Below are positions 8,406 through 17,472 of a stretch of DNA of 38,258 nt, piece by piece; position 1 is the stretch's first letter; every line of letters begins with the position of its first letter. Location: assembly GCA_016290145.1 (NCBI GenBank), contig JAEESX010000007.1, positions 1 to 38,258 of the forward strand. Direction: 5' to 3'. The DNA is from Caryophanales bacterium. GTDB lineage: Bacteria; Bacillota_I; Bacilli_A; RFN20; CAG-826. The position numbers and the translations under genes are program-made. A model generated the notes under the pieces. The model had not been told where the DNA came from. It saw only the letters and a list, made by a program, of their open reading frames with translations, and ran no database searches.

Positions 8406-10217
8406 ATGTTATTCGGACGTTACATCAACAAATACTATCTCAGGTACGCCATCTTCTTCATTATCGGAGTGGCGGCTTTGGTCGTGGTTGATATTTTACA
8501 GCTCAAAGTTCCGGAATATTTAGGCCAGATCGTAGATTTCTTAAATGAAGCCGATGAAATCGGCTCATTATCTAAGGAAGTAACGGAAGAAATATTACAT
8601 ATCATCATTGCCACTTTAGTTATTGCCGGTGGAATGATGCTTGGAAGAATGCTTTGGAGATTTACCATCTTCCACGCAGCTTTCAAAATTGAAGCAAATC
8701 TAAGAGAACAAATGTTTTTAAAAGCGGAACGCTTGTCTCAAAGATATTATCACGAGAATAAAGTTGGTACCGTTATGGCGTGGTTCACTAACGACATCGA
8801 TAACATCTCAGAATTCTTTGGATGGGGCACAATTATGCTTGTTGATGCTGCATTCATGTCAGTATTTGTTATCGTGAAAATGGTTCAGTTAGACTGGGTC
8901 TTATCCTGTATCGCCTTTATCCCAATTATTCTCATCGTTGTTTGGGGCGTTTTCGTAGAAAGAATAATGGCGCAACGCTGGGATATGAGACAAAAATCCT
9001 TTGATGATTTATATGATTTCTCACAAGAAACATTCACTGGTATCGGTGTTGTTAAAGCATTCGTCAAAGAAACTCAACAATTACACGCTTTCGCTAAACT
9101 AGCGAGAAAAGATAAAAACACTAACGTTTCATTCGCGAGAATTTCCATTGTCTTTGATATTTTGATTGGTATCATTATTGCCCTTATCTCATCTATTGTT
9201 ATGGGCTTCGGTGGATGGTTTGTCTATTCCTTTATTTCTGGCAATCCAGTAGTGATCTTTGGCCACGCAGTTAATTTGAACTTAGGTGGCTTAGTGACAT
9301 TCCTTGGTTACTTTGACTTACTCATTTGGCCAATGATCGCTATGGGACAAATGATTTCTATGTACTCTAGAAGTAGAACCTCTTTAAAGAGAATTACTCA
9401 TTTCTTAGATGAACCAGAAGAAGTTTGTAACAAAGAAGGTGCGATTGTTTTAAAAGATGTCGCAGGCAAAATCACATTTAATAATTTCTCGTTCACATAT
9501 CCAGGAAGTAAGAATCCTTCCTTAAAGAATATTTCTTTAGAAATAAACGCTGGTGAAACCGTCGGTATTGTCGGCAAGATTGGCTGTGGTAAAACCACAT
9601 TAGTCAATTCTTTATTGCACTTATATAACATCGATGAAAACGCTATTCAGATTGATGACAATGATCTTATGAACTGCAATATCCAATCTCTAAGAAAGAA
9701 TATCGCTTACGTTCCACAAGATAATTTCTTATTCTCGGATAAAATTAGCAATAACATTTCCTTTGCTGATGACACAATGACGATGGATAAGATTGTGGAG
9801 AGTGCAAGATTTGCTGATATCAACAAAGACCTCAGCGGATTTAAAGAAGGCTATAACACCGTTTCAGGTGAAAGAGGTGTGACACTTTCTGGTGGTCAAA
9901 AACAAAGAATTTCTATCGCAAGAGCGTACGCGAAGAACGCTCCGATTATGATTTTAGATGACTCTGTCAGCGCGGTTGACGTGAAGACAGAAGAAACAAT
10001 TTTACATAACATCCGTGAAGCAAGACAAGGCAAAACCACTTTAGTGGTTGCTTCTCGTGTTTCCACGGTTAGTCACTTAGATAAAATCATCGTTTTAAAT
10101 GATGGTGAACTCGAAGCTTTTGGTTCTCATAAGGAACTTTTAAAGACCTCACCAACATATCAAAAGATGGTTTATCTCCAAGAATTAGAAAGAGAAGTGG
10201 AAGGAGGTAACGAATAA
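8406..10217 (+). CDS. ABC multidrug-type exporter, subunit with degenerate ATPase site
   Basis: Half-transporter with an N-terminal six-span membrane domain (about residues 15-330) and a C-terminal ATPase domain. Walker A is GKIGCGKTT (near 386), the signature is the canonical LSGGQKQR (near 494), and Walker B reads ILDDS, with Asp instead of the catalytic Glu. The H-loop reads ASRVST, with Ser instead of His. This is the pattern of the BmrC/LmrC/TM287 partner in heterodimeric exporters. The second subunit starts one base after this stop. The substrate (drug, lipid or peptide) cannot be told. No Shine-Dalgarno precedes the ATG. Confidence 0.9.
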   Translation: MLFGRYINKYYLRYAIFFIIGVAALVVVDILQLKVPEYLGQIVDFLNEADEIGSLSKEVTEEILHIIIATLVIAGGMMLGRMLWRFTIFHAAFKIEANLREQMFLKAERLSQRYYHENKVGTVMAWFTNDIDNISEFFGWGTIMLVDAAFMSVFVIVKMVQLDWVLSCIAFIPIILIVVWGVFVERIMAQRWDMRQKSFDDLYDFSQETFTGIGVVKAFVKETQQLHAFAKLARKDKNTNVSFARISIVFDILIGIIIALISSIVMGFGGWFVYSFISGNPVVIFGHAVNLNLGGLVTFLGYFDLLIWPMIAMGQMISMYSRSRTSLKRITHFLDEPEEVCNKEGAIVLKDVAGKITFNNFSFTYPGSKNPSLKNISLEINAGETVGIVGKIGCGKTTLVNSLLHLYNIDENAIQIDDNDLMNCNIQSLRKNIAYVPQDNFLFSDKISNNISFADDTMTMDKIVESARFADINKDLSGFKEGYNTVSGERGVTLSGGQKQRISIARAYAKNAPIMILDDSVSAVDVKTEETILHNIREARQGKTTLVVASRVSTVSHLDKIIVLNDGELEAFGSHKELLKTSPTYQKMVYLQELEREVEGGNE

Positions 10218-10218
10218 T

Positions 10219-11988
10219 ATGGCTGCTGAAGATTTAGACAAGCTTAAAGGTGATAAAAAGATTCCTGCTAAAGTCATGCTTAAACGTACATGGTCATATG
10301 TAAAACCAGAATGGCCATCGCTTTTGCTTGCCATGCTTTTAGTTATCCTCGGTGTTGTGATTGATATTGCTTTTCCACTTTTCATGAAGCAACTAACTGA
10401 CACACTTAACACACCAACAAGTGAAACACTCAAAATCATTTTAATGATTACCATCGGTTATTTCGGCGCTTCCTTAATATTCGGTGTCATCTCATACTTT
10501 GAAGCGATGATCTTACAAAAGGCTGGTCAAAGAGTGGTCGAGAAACTCCGTATGGAAGTCTTTGACCATATCCTTCATATGTCACAAAACCAATTCAACG
10601 AGATGCCAGTTGGTTCCTTAGTTACAAGAGTAGTGTCTTATACTTCTTCCTTATCAGAACTATTCACATCTATCCTTGTTAACTTAGTTAAAAACGTCTT
10701 AGAAATCGTTGGCGTCTACGCGATGATGTTCTTCATTTCTTGGAAGTTATCTTTAGTGATGCTTGGATTCGTCGCTGTTGTCTTTGCGGTTTCCTTAATC
10801 TTTAGAAAAGTCATTCATAAGATATTCACACAAGAGAGAAAATACATCTCTGATTTGAATACCTTCTTAAATGAAAACCTCTCAGGTATGAAGATTATTC
10901 AAATCTTCAACCAAGAGAAGAGAAAGCACAAAGAGTTCGATAAGAAGAACAACGATTTAAGAAGAGTGAGATACAAGGTCTTAGTGGCATTTGGTATTTA
11001 TCGTCCACTTATTTCCTTCATCTACTTTGCCGCAGTAGCAACCACATTCTCATTCGCTCTCCAACTTATTATCGGAGCAGGTGAAGTCGTGGCCTTCTAC
11101 TTATACTTATCCAAGTTCTTTAACCCAATTCAAACAATTGCTGATCAACTCAACGGTATCCAAAGAGCGGTTACCGCAAGCGAAAGGTTATTTAACCTTA
11201 TGGATGTTAAACCAGATGTCTTAGATCAACCAGATGCCTTAGAAATCGACCATTTCGAAGGAAAGATTGAGTTCAAGAACGTGTGGTTTGCTTATAAGGA
11301 AGAAGAATGGATCTTAAAAGACGTCTCATTTACCATTAATCCACGTGAAACATGTGCCTTCGTTGGTGCGACAGGCGCAGGCAAAACAACCATCCTCGGA
11401 CTCATCGTTCGTAACTATGAAATCCAAAAAGGTCAAATCCTCATTGACGGCATGGATATCAAGAAGATAAAGATAAAATCTTTAAGAAGAGCGATTGGTC
11501 AGATGCTACAAGATGTGTTCTTGTTCTCCGGAACCATCAAAAATAACATCACATTAAGAGATGATAGATTCACCCAAGAAGAGATTGAAGAAACATGCCG
11601 ATATGTGAACGCTGATAAGTTCATTGAAAAACTTGAACATAAATATGATGAGGAAGTTATCGAACGTGGTGAGAACTATTCCCAAGGACAAAGACAACTC
11701 TTATCCTTTGCAAGAACAGTTATCCATAAACCACAAATCCTCATTCTTGATGAAGCTACAGCAAACATCGATACCGAGACTGAAGTCTTAATCCAAGACT
11801 CCTTAGAAAAGATTAAGAACATTGGTACAATGTTAATCGTTGCTCACCGTCTCTCCACGGTCCAAAAAGCCGATCAGATTATCGTGCTTCAAAATGGTGA
11901 GATTGCGGAGCGTGGTACACATCAACAACTACTTAAAAATCACGGTTATTATTACAAACTGTATAAACTCCAATTTGAGGAAAGATAA
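10219..11988 (+). CDS. ABC multidrug-type exporter, subunit with catalytic ATPase site
   Basis: Partner of the preceding gene (BmrD/LmrD-like), 589 residues, with six predicted membrane spans and an ATPase domain. Walker A is GATGAGKTT (near 384), Walker B is ILDEAT with the catalytic Glu, and the H-loop is VAHRLST with the His. The signature is the weak YSQGQRQ form. In the dimer, this Walker site would pair with the good LSGGQ of the partner to make the active site, and the other site would be nearly inactive. A strong AAGGAGG site lies in the end of the upstream gene. A terminator follows. Confidence 0.92.
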   Translation: MAAEDLDKLKGDKKIPAKVMLKRTWSYVKPEWPSLLLAMLLVILGVVIDIAFPLFMKQLTDTLNTPTSETLKIILMITIGYFGASLIFGVISYFEAMILQKAGQRVVEKLRMEVFDHILHMSQNQFNEMPVGSLVTRVVSYTSSLSELFTSILVNLVKNVLEIVGVYAMMFFISWKLSLVMLGFVAVVFAVSLIFRKVIHKIFTQERKYISDLNTFLNENLSGMKIIQIFNQEKRKHKEFDKKNNDLRRVRYKVLVAFGIYRPLISFIYFAAVATTFSFALQLIIGAGEVVAFYLYLSKFFNPIQTIADQLNGIQRAVTASERLFNLMDVKPDVLDQPDALEIDHFEGKIEFKNVWFAYKEEEWILKDVSFTINPRETCAFVGATGAGKTTILGLIVRNYEIQKGQILIDGMDIKKIKIKSLRRAIGQMLQDVFLFSGTIKNNITLRDDRFTQEEIEETCRYVNADKFIEKLEHKYDEEVIERGENYSQGQRQLLSFARTVIHKPQILILDEATANIDTETEVLIQDSLEKIKNIGTMLIVAHRLSTVQKADQIIVLQNGEIAERGTHQQLLKNHGYYYKLYKLQFEER

Positions 11989-12009
11989 AGCACATTATAT
12001 GGGCTTTTT
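11988..12009 (+). terminator. Rho-independent terminator after the ABC exporter operon
   Basis: AAGC-A-CAT, TAT loop, ATG-G-GCTT, then a T run. The stem is interrupted by one mismatch. It starts at the last base of the stop codon. Confidence 0.65.
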
Positions 12010-12082
12010 CTTTTACTAATAAAGGGTCATTCCTTTTATTTTCTTTATAAAATAAATGAATAGTTGTAAGATATTTGTGTAT

Positions 12083-14293
12083 ATGGAAAAAGCGAAAGTA
12101 TTAAAAGTTAATGGTGGTTATCCTCTACATACCTTTGAAGAAGTAGAGGACATTTACTCCGTTTACATTACTTCTGTTGAAGATAAAAGAATGATTCGTG
12201 AGGCCTATGATTTCATTATGGCCAAACACGAAGGTCAGTTAAGAAGAAGTGGTGAACCATATTATCACCATCTTTTAGAAGTCGCTTATATTCTCGCCCA
12301 ATTACACTGCGGTCCTAAAACCATTGCCGCAGGTTTATTACACGATGTCGTTGAAGACACAGATACATCTATCGAAGACATCAAAAGAAGATGGGGCGAA
12401 GAAGTTGCGAGTATCGTTGACTCCTTAACCAAGATTCAAAGATTAAAGTTATCAAAGATAACAAGTGAAGAATTCGAAGCCGAAGACCATAGAAAGATCT
12501 TCTTAGGTATGGCCAAAGATATCCGTGTTATCTTAATTAAACTCGCTGACCGTTTACATAATATGCGCACATTAGACGCGCTTAATCCTGACCGTCAATT
12601 AGCGCTTTCAAATGAAACGATGGATGTCTTTGTTCCTATCGCTCACCGCTTAGGTCTTGATGTCATTAAGAGTGAATTAGAAGACTTATGTCTTAAATAT
12701 TTACAACCAACAAGATATGAAGAAATCACCAAACTTCTTTCTAAGAAAGCCAAGACTATGGGTAAATCCCTAGACTCCTTAAAGAAGAAGATTGCGGATA
12801 TTCTCTTCGAACATAATCTTCCATTTGATATCTCATCTCGTGTTAAATCCATTTATTCGATTTATCGAAAGATGTATATCAAGGGCCATCCATTTGATGA
12901 AATTTATGATATCTTAGCCCTTCGTATCATTACTCAAACAGAGATTCAATGTTACGAAATCCTCGGCTTAATTCATAAGTCATATAAACCAGTTCCTGGC
13001 CGTTTCAAGGATTACATTGCTATGCCAAAAGCTAACATGTATCAATCCTTGCATACCACAGTCGTCGGTGGTGATGGAAACTTCTATGAAGTGCAAATCA
13101 GAACCGAAGAAATGGACAAAATCGCGGAGACAGGCGTTGCTGCGCACTGGGCGTATAAAGAAGGAAACGGCTATAACTCCCGTAAGGAACAACAGGAAAT
13201 CGAAAACAAGTTGCACTGGTTCAGAGACTTTGTCTCTATGTCTAATTCTGATGAACATAGCGACGCAAAAGAATACATGGATAACCTTACCCATGACATC
13301 TTTGAAGCCAATGTCTATGTCTTCACACCAAAAGGCAAAGTCGTGGAACTCCCACAAGGCAGTACACCAGTCGACTTCGCTTATCACATTCATACACGTG
13401 TTGGTGATACATGCGTCGGTGCACTCGTCAATGGCGTGATGGTTCCATTAAACACCATCCTTAAAACCGGTGACTTAGTGGAAATTAAAACCAACAAGAA
13501 TTCATCGCCAAGTGAAGGCTGGCTAGACTTCGTTAAATCTAACGCGGCGAAATCCGCTGTTAAGAAATATATCGCAAAGAAGAACATGGAACTTATCAGA
13601 GAAGATAAGATTTCCAAAGGAAAACAATCATGTTTAGATGCCTTCCATGACCGTGCGGTTGAGGAAGAAGAGATGATGAAATATCTCGAAGATCCAAAAC
13701 TCCTCGATCACTTCGGATTCGATAATGTCGAAGACTTATTCATGGGCATCGCTGGAAGAAAACCAGTTCCAAGTGCGATTATCGATTACTTACATATTAA
13801 ACGTCCAATTCAACTTCCTACTGGTGGAAGAGTGAAAACTAAATCTGGTGATAACTGTCCAGTCTATTGCCGTGGTGTTGGCAAGATTGCTATTAGCTTA
13901 TCTAACTGCTGTACACCAATTCCAGGCGATGACATTGTCGGATATGTTACCAAAGGTAAAGGTATCGCTGTTCACCGTAAGAGCTGTCCAAATGTCGCAA
14001 ATGAGGCACAAAGACTAGTGGAAGTTTTATGGAGAGATGACATTGAGTTTGCAACTTACCCTGTGGATGTACTTATCCAAGCAGGTGACAGAAACAACTT
14101 ATTAGTCGATATTATGTCCACACTTACCGCTGCGAAGGTGAGCATTAATAATTTGCATGCTCGCTTAAATAACACAGGCGGCGTGGATATCAGCGCAACG
14201 CTCATGGTGAGTGATGCGAAGAGACTTAACGATGTGTTCAACATCTTAAGATCTGTAAATGGCATCTACTCAATCACCAGAGTGACGCACTAA
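12083..14293 (+). CDS. relA: Bifunctional (p)ppGpp synthetase/hydrolase
   Basis: Makes and degrades the stringent-response alarmone (p)ppGpp. Domains in order: an HD hydrolase with its key residues (YYHHLLEVA, LLHDVVEDT, DRLHNMRTL), a synthetase (SIYSIYRKM, YDILALRII, GRFKDYIAMPKANMYQSLHT), TGS (VYVFTPKGKVVELP), a zinc-finger-like/helical region (SNCCTPIPGD) and a C-terminal ACT domain. Both activities should be present. The ORF track starts at 12056, but a TATAAAAT box sits only 4 bases before that ATG, so I prefer ATG 12083 (736 residues). Neither start has a good Shine-Dalgarno. hisS follows 31 bases later and probably shares the transcript. Confidence 0.95.
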   Translation: MEKAKVLKVNGGYPLHTFEEVEDIYSVYITSVEDKRMIREAYDFIMAKHEGQLRRSGEPYYHHLLEVAYILAQLHCGPKTIAAGLLHDVVEDTDTSIEDIKRRWGEEVASIVDSLTKIQRLKLSKITSEEFEAEDHRKIFLGMAKDIRVILIKLADRLHNMRTLDALNPDRQLALSNETMDVFVPIAHRLGLDVIKSELEDLCLKYLQPTRYEEITKLLSKKAKTMGKSLDSLKKKIADILFEHNLPFDISSRVKSIYSIYRKMYIKGHPFDEIYDILALRIITQTEIQCYEILGLIHKSYKPVPGRFKDYIAMPKANMYQSLHTTVVGGDGNFYEVQIRTEEMDKIAETGVAAHWAYKEGNGYNSRKEQQEIENKLHWFRDFVSMSNSDEHSDAKEYMDNLTHDIFEANVYVFTPKGKVVELPQGSTPVDFAYHIHTRVGDTCVGALVNGVMVPLNTILKTGDLVEIKTNKNSSPSEGWLDFVKSNAAKSAVKKYIAKKNMELIREDKISKGKQSCLDAFHDRAVEEEEMMKYLEDPKLLDHFGFDNVEDLFMGIAGRKPVPSAIIDYLHIKRPIQLPTGGRVKTKSGDNCPVYCRGVGKIAISLSNCCTPIPGDDIVGYVTKGKGIAVHRKSCPNVANEAQRLVEVLWRDDIEFATYPVDVLIQAGDRNNLLVDIMSTLTAAKVSINNLHARLNNTGGVDISATLMVSDAKRLNDVFNILRSVNGIYSITRVTH

Positions 14294-14324
14294 TTAATAA
14301 ATTAATTACGAAAGGAAATATATT

Positions 14325-15668
14325 ATGGGAATTATCAATGTTAAAGGTACACACGATATCATTGGTGGCGAAGCTGAAAGTTACTCCTACGTTGAAAACG
14401 TTATGAGTCAAATCGCTTCATTCTTCGCTTTTAAACAAGTGAGACCTCCAGTGCTCGAACATAGCGAATTATTCGTTCGTGGTGTCGGCGAAAGTTCTGA
14501 TGTCGTTAGAAAAGAAATGTACACATTTGATGATAAAGGTGGAAGAAGCTTAACACTTCGTCCTGAATTTACCGCAGGTATTATGCGTTTGATCGTGCAA
14601 AACAAACTTTTGCCAATCAGTGAATTACCATTAAAGTTCTATTATTGTGGTCCAGTCTTCCGTTATGAAAGACCACAACTCGGTAGATATCGTCAATTCA
14701 ATCAATTCGGCGTGGAGTCTGTCGGACACGCAAGTCCATACGCAGATGTGGAAGTAATTTCACTTGCGTATACAATTCTCCAAAGCTTAGGTTTACAAAA
14801 TGTCACCATTAAGATTAACACCTTAGGTGATGAAGCATCTCGTGATGCATATCGCGCTGCTCTTAAAGGTTTCTTTAAGGATAAAGTCGAAAACATGTGC
14901 GAAGACTGCAGAATGAGATATCAAATCAATCCTTTAAGAATCCTCGACTGCAAAGTCCCAAGCGATCAAGAAATCGTTAAGGACGCTCCAAAGATGAGTC
15001 ATTACATCTCTGAAGCCAGCCAAAAGAGATTCTCTCAAGTATTAGAATCCTTAGAAGCAATGGGAATTCCTTACGAAGTAGATGATACTTTAGTGCGTGG
15101 TCTAGACTACTACAGCGAAACAGTATTCGAATTCCATTACGTTAGTAATAAAGGCAATGACTACGGCGCCATCGGTGCTGGTGGTCACTACGATAAATTA
15201 GTCCACGAAATCGGTGGACCAGATGCACCAGGCGTTGGCTTTAGCTTTGGTGTAGAAAGACTTGTTAGTGTTTTAACTGATGATGGTTTATTAGAACAAG
15301 CCGAAGTCAAACTTGATGCTTATGTTATGCCTTTAGGCATCGAAAGCCAAAAGACCGCTTTAATGGTGGCAAATGACTTGCGTATGCTCGGATATAAGGT
15401 GGACATGTGCTATGACGACGTGAAAATCGGAAACATGTTCAAACGTGCCGAAAAGAAACAAGCAAAGCTTGCTGTCATTATCGGTGAAGAAGAAATTAAA
15501 AATGAATCCGTCATTATCAAGAACATGGAAAGCAAAGAACAAATTACTGTTGCTCTCGCGGACATGTGCGATAAAGTCGACGAATTACTCATCACACATC
15601 ATTGCTGTGGTAAACACAAACACGAAGGCGAATGCTGTGAAGGTGAGAACTGTGAGAAAGGGGAATAG
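14325..15668 (+). CDS. hisS: Histidyl-tRNA synthetase with Cys/His-rich C-terminal tail
   Basis: Class II aminoacyl-tRNA synthetase that charges tRNA-His. Evidence includes the N-terminus INVKGTHDI, motif 2 around FRYERPQLGRYRQFNQ, the His-specific LVRGLDYYSETVFEF segment, motif 3 near GFSFGVERL, and an anticodon-binding domain. Beyond the anticodon domain there is a 23-residue tail (425-447) with five Cys, four His and many Glu/Lys (HHCCGKHKHEGECC...). This is not part of the usual enzyme and looks able to bind metal. The tail DNA also carries the aspS ribosome-binding site (GAAAGGGG). The start follows GAAAGGA. Confidence 0.95.
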   Translation: MGIINVKGTHDIIGGEAESYSYVENVMSQIASFFAFKQVRPPVLEHSELFVRGVGESSDVVRKEMYTFDDKGGRSLTLRPEFTAGIMRLIVQNKLLPISELPLKFYYCGPVFRYERPQLGRYRQFNQFGVESVGHASPYADVEVISLAYTILQSLGLQNVTIKINTLGDEASRDAYRAALKGFFKDKVENMCEDCRMRYQINPLRILDCKVPSDQEIVKDAPKMSHYISEASQKRFSQVLESLEAMGIPYEVDDTLVRGLDYYSETVFEFHYVSNKGNDYGAIGAGGHYDKLVHEIGGPDAPGVGFSFGVERLVSVLTDDGLLEQAEVKLDAYVMPLGIESQKTALMVANDLRMLGYKVDMCYDDVKIGNMFKRAEKKQAKLAVIIGEEEIKNESVIIKNMESKEQITVALADMCDKVDELLITHHCCGKHKHEGECCEGENCEKGE

Positions 15669-15674
15669 TTCTAT

Positions 15675-17405
15675 ATGGAAAGAACTTGCCGTAATACCGA
15701 ATTATCAATTAAAGATGTTGGCCGTCAAGTCACCCTTTTAGGGTGGGTGGCCAAGAGAAGAAACTTAGGCTCTATTTTATTCATTGATTTGAGAGACCGT
15801 TCTGGGATTATCCAAATCATGGTTAAAGACGCTGATAAAGTTCCTGACATTAGAAATGAATACGTCATCCAAGTTAAAGGTGTCGTTGGTAAGAAAGAAG
15901 TCGCTAATCCAAATCTTAAGACTGGCGAAATCGAAATCATTGCCGATGAAATCGTCGTGGTGAACACTGCGAAGTTAACTCCTTTAATCATTGCTGACGA
16001 AACAGATGCTCTCGAAGAGACAAGATTAAAATATCGTTATCTCGACTTACGTAGACCATGTATGCAAAAATACTTTGATATTAGAGACCAAATTAAGATC
16101 TCCGTTCATAGTTATTTGCACAAACTTCAATTTATTGAAGTTGAAACACCTATGTTATGTGCATCATCACCTGAAGGCGCAAAAGAATATTTGGTACCAA
16201 GTAGATTACATCATGGCTCCTTCTATGCTCTTCCACAAAGCCCACAGATGTTTAAGCAACTCTTAATGGTGGCGGGCTTTGAAAGATATTATCAAGTCGC
16301 GCGTTGCTTCCGTGATGAAGACTTACGTGCGGATAGACAACCAGACTTCACACAAATCGATATTGAAACATCATTTTTAGATCAAGAACAATTCTTGGAG
16401 ATGATGGAAGGCTTGATTCATGAAATATTCATGAACACAATCGGTTATGATGTGAAATTACCACTTCGCCAAATGCCTTATAGAGAAGCCATGGAAAGAT
16501 TTGGTAGTGATAAACCAGATACAAGATTTGGTATTGAACTCAAAGACTTAAAAGAAGTCTTTAAAGATACAACATTCGAAGCCTATAAGAGTGCAGAAAC
16601 CATTAAAGGTATCTGTGTTCCAGGCGTTGCCGCTGAAACAAGCCGTAAAGTTATTGATAACTTAACACTTGAAGCGAAGAAATTCGGTTTAGGCGGTTTA
16701 GCAGTCCTTAAGAAAGAAAACGGGGAATTAACCGGCTCCTTCGTGAAATTCCTTTCTGAGGCCGAAAAAGTGGCCCTAATTAATAAATTAGAAGCAAACG
16801 ATGGTGACATTCTCATCATCTCTGCAGGTGCATACAATCGTGTCACGCCATTACTAGGTGCCTTACGTTTACAATACGGTAAACAACTCGGACTCATTAA
16901 ACCAAATACCTACGACTTATTATGGGTCGTTGACTTCCCAATGTTTGAAAGAGATGTCGAAAGTGGCGCAATCGTTGCTACACACCATCCATTCACTCGT
17001 CCAAAGGACGAAGACCTCAAATACTTGGATGAAGACCCAACCAAAGTCATCTCATACGCCTACGATATCGTTATCAACGGCTATGAAGCAGGTGGTGGTA
17101 CACTTCGTATTTATGACCAAGATGTTCAAAGAAAGATCTTTAACATCCTCGGTTTAAGCGATGCAGAAGTGGAAAAGAAATTCGGTTATTTTGTAAACGC
17201 ATTACAATATGGCACACCTCCACACGCAGGTATGGCATTCGGCTTAGACCGTCTTGCAATGATTCTCGGTGGCACTGATAACATCCGTGATGTCATCGCC
17301 TTCCCAAAGAATTTAGCAGGCGTCGACCCAATGAGCATGGCACCAACAGAAGTGAGTGCTCAACAGCTTGAAGATTTAGGCATTGTCATCAAGGACAAAG
17401 ACTAA
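15675..17405 (+). CDS. aspS: Aspartyl-tRNA synthetase
   Basis: Charges tRNA-Asp; 576 residues, the bacterial type. It has an N-terminal OB-fold anticodon domain (LLGWVAKRRNLGSILFIDLRD), a class II core with motif 2 (FRDEDLRADRQPDFTQID), an inserted GAD domain (about 280-420) and motif 3 (GMAFGLDRLAMILGG). The ATG is six bases after the hisS stop, and its ribosome-binding site lies inside hisS. The hisS-aspS pair is also found in Bacillus. Whether it is the discriminating form depends on whether the cell has Asn-tRNA synthetase, which cannot be seen here. Confidence 0.97.
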   Translation: MERTCRNTELSIKDVGRQVTLLGWVAKRRNLGSILFIDLRDRSGIIQIMVKDADKVPDIRNEYVIQVKGVVGKKEVANPNLKTGEIEIIADEIVVVNTAKLTPLIIADETDALEETRLKYRYLDLRRPCMQKYFDIRDQIKISVHSYLHKLQFIEVETPMLCASSPEGAKEYLVPSRLHHGSFYALPQSPQMFKQLLMVAGFERYYQVARCFRDEDLRADRQPDFTQIDIETSFLDQEQFLEMMEGLIHEIFMNTIGYDVKLPLRQMPYREAMERFGSDKPDTRFGIELKDLKEVFKDTTFEAYKSAETIKGICVPGVAAETSRKVIDNLTLEAKKFGLGGLAVLKKENGELTGSFVKFLSEAEKVALINKLEANDGDILIISAGAYNRVTPLLGALRLQYGKQLGLIKPNTYDLLWVVDFPMFERDVESGAIVATHHPFTRPKDEDLKYLDEDPTKVISYAYDIVINGYEAGGGTLRIYDQDVQRKIFNILGLSDAEVEKKFGYFVNALQYGTPPHAGMAFGLDRLAMILGGTDNIRDVIAFPKNLAGVDPMSMAPTEVSAQQLEDLGIVIKDKD

Positions 17406-17428
17406 ATTATAAACAAAGTTTATATAAA

Positions 17429-17456
17429 AACTGATAATATACTAAAAAACTACTAA
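17429..17456 (+). repeat. Three 11-base-period direct repeats (AACTGA, TACTAA, TACTAA) upstream of tkt
   Basis: Cores at 17429, 17440 and 17451, each exactly 11 bases apart, between the aspS stop and the tkt ribosome-binding site. The same core and spacing recur at 22304, 28226 and 33571 (inverted in some), so this is probably a binding site for a regulator or another shared element. Confidence 0.5.
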
Positions 17457-17472
17457 TAAAGGAGTAACAAAA

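Noticed and set aside
12056-12082. Extended RelA N-terminus (MNSCKIFVY...)
   Set aside because: The ATG lies 4 bases after a TATAAAAT box and would probably not be transcribed in full; the extension has no family counterpart. Kept as an alternative.
12980-13393. Long antisense ORFs such as the 137-residue one within relA
   Set aside because: Shadow of a clearly conserved coding frame; no own ribosome-binding site or family match.
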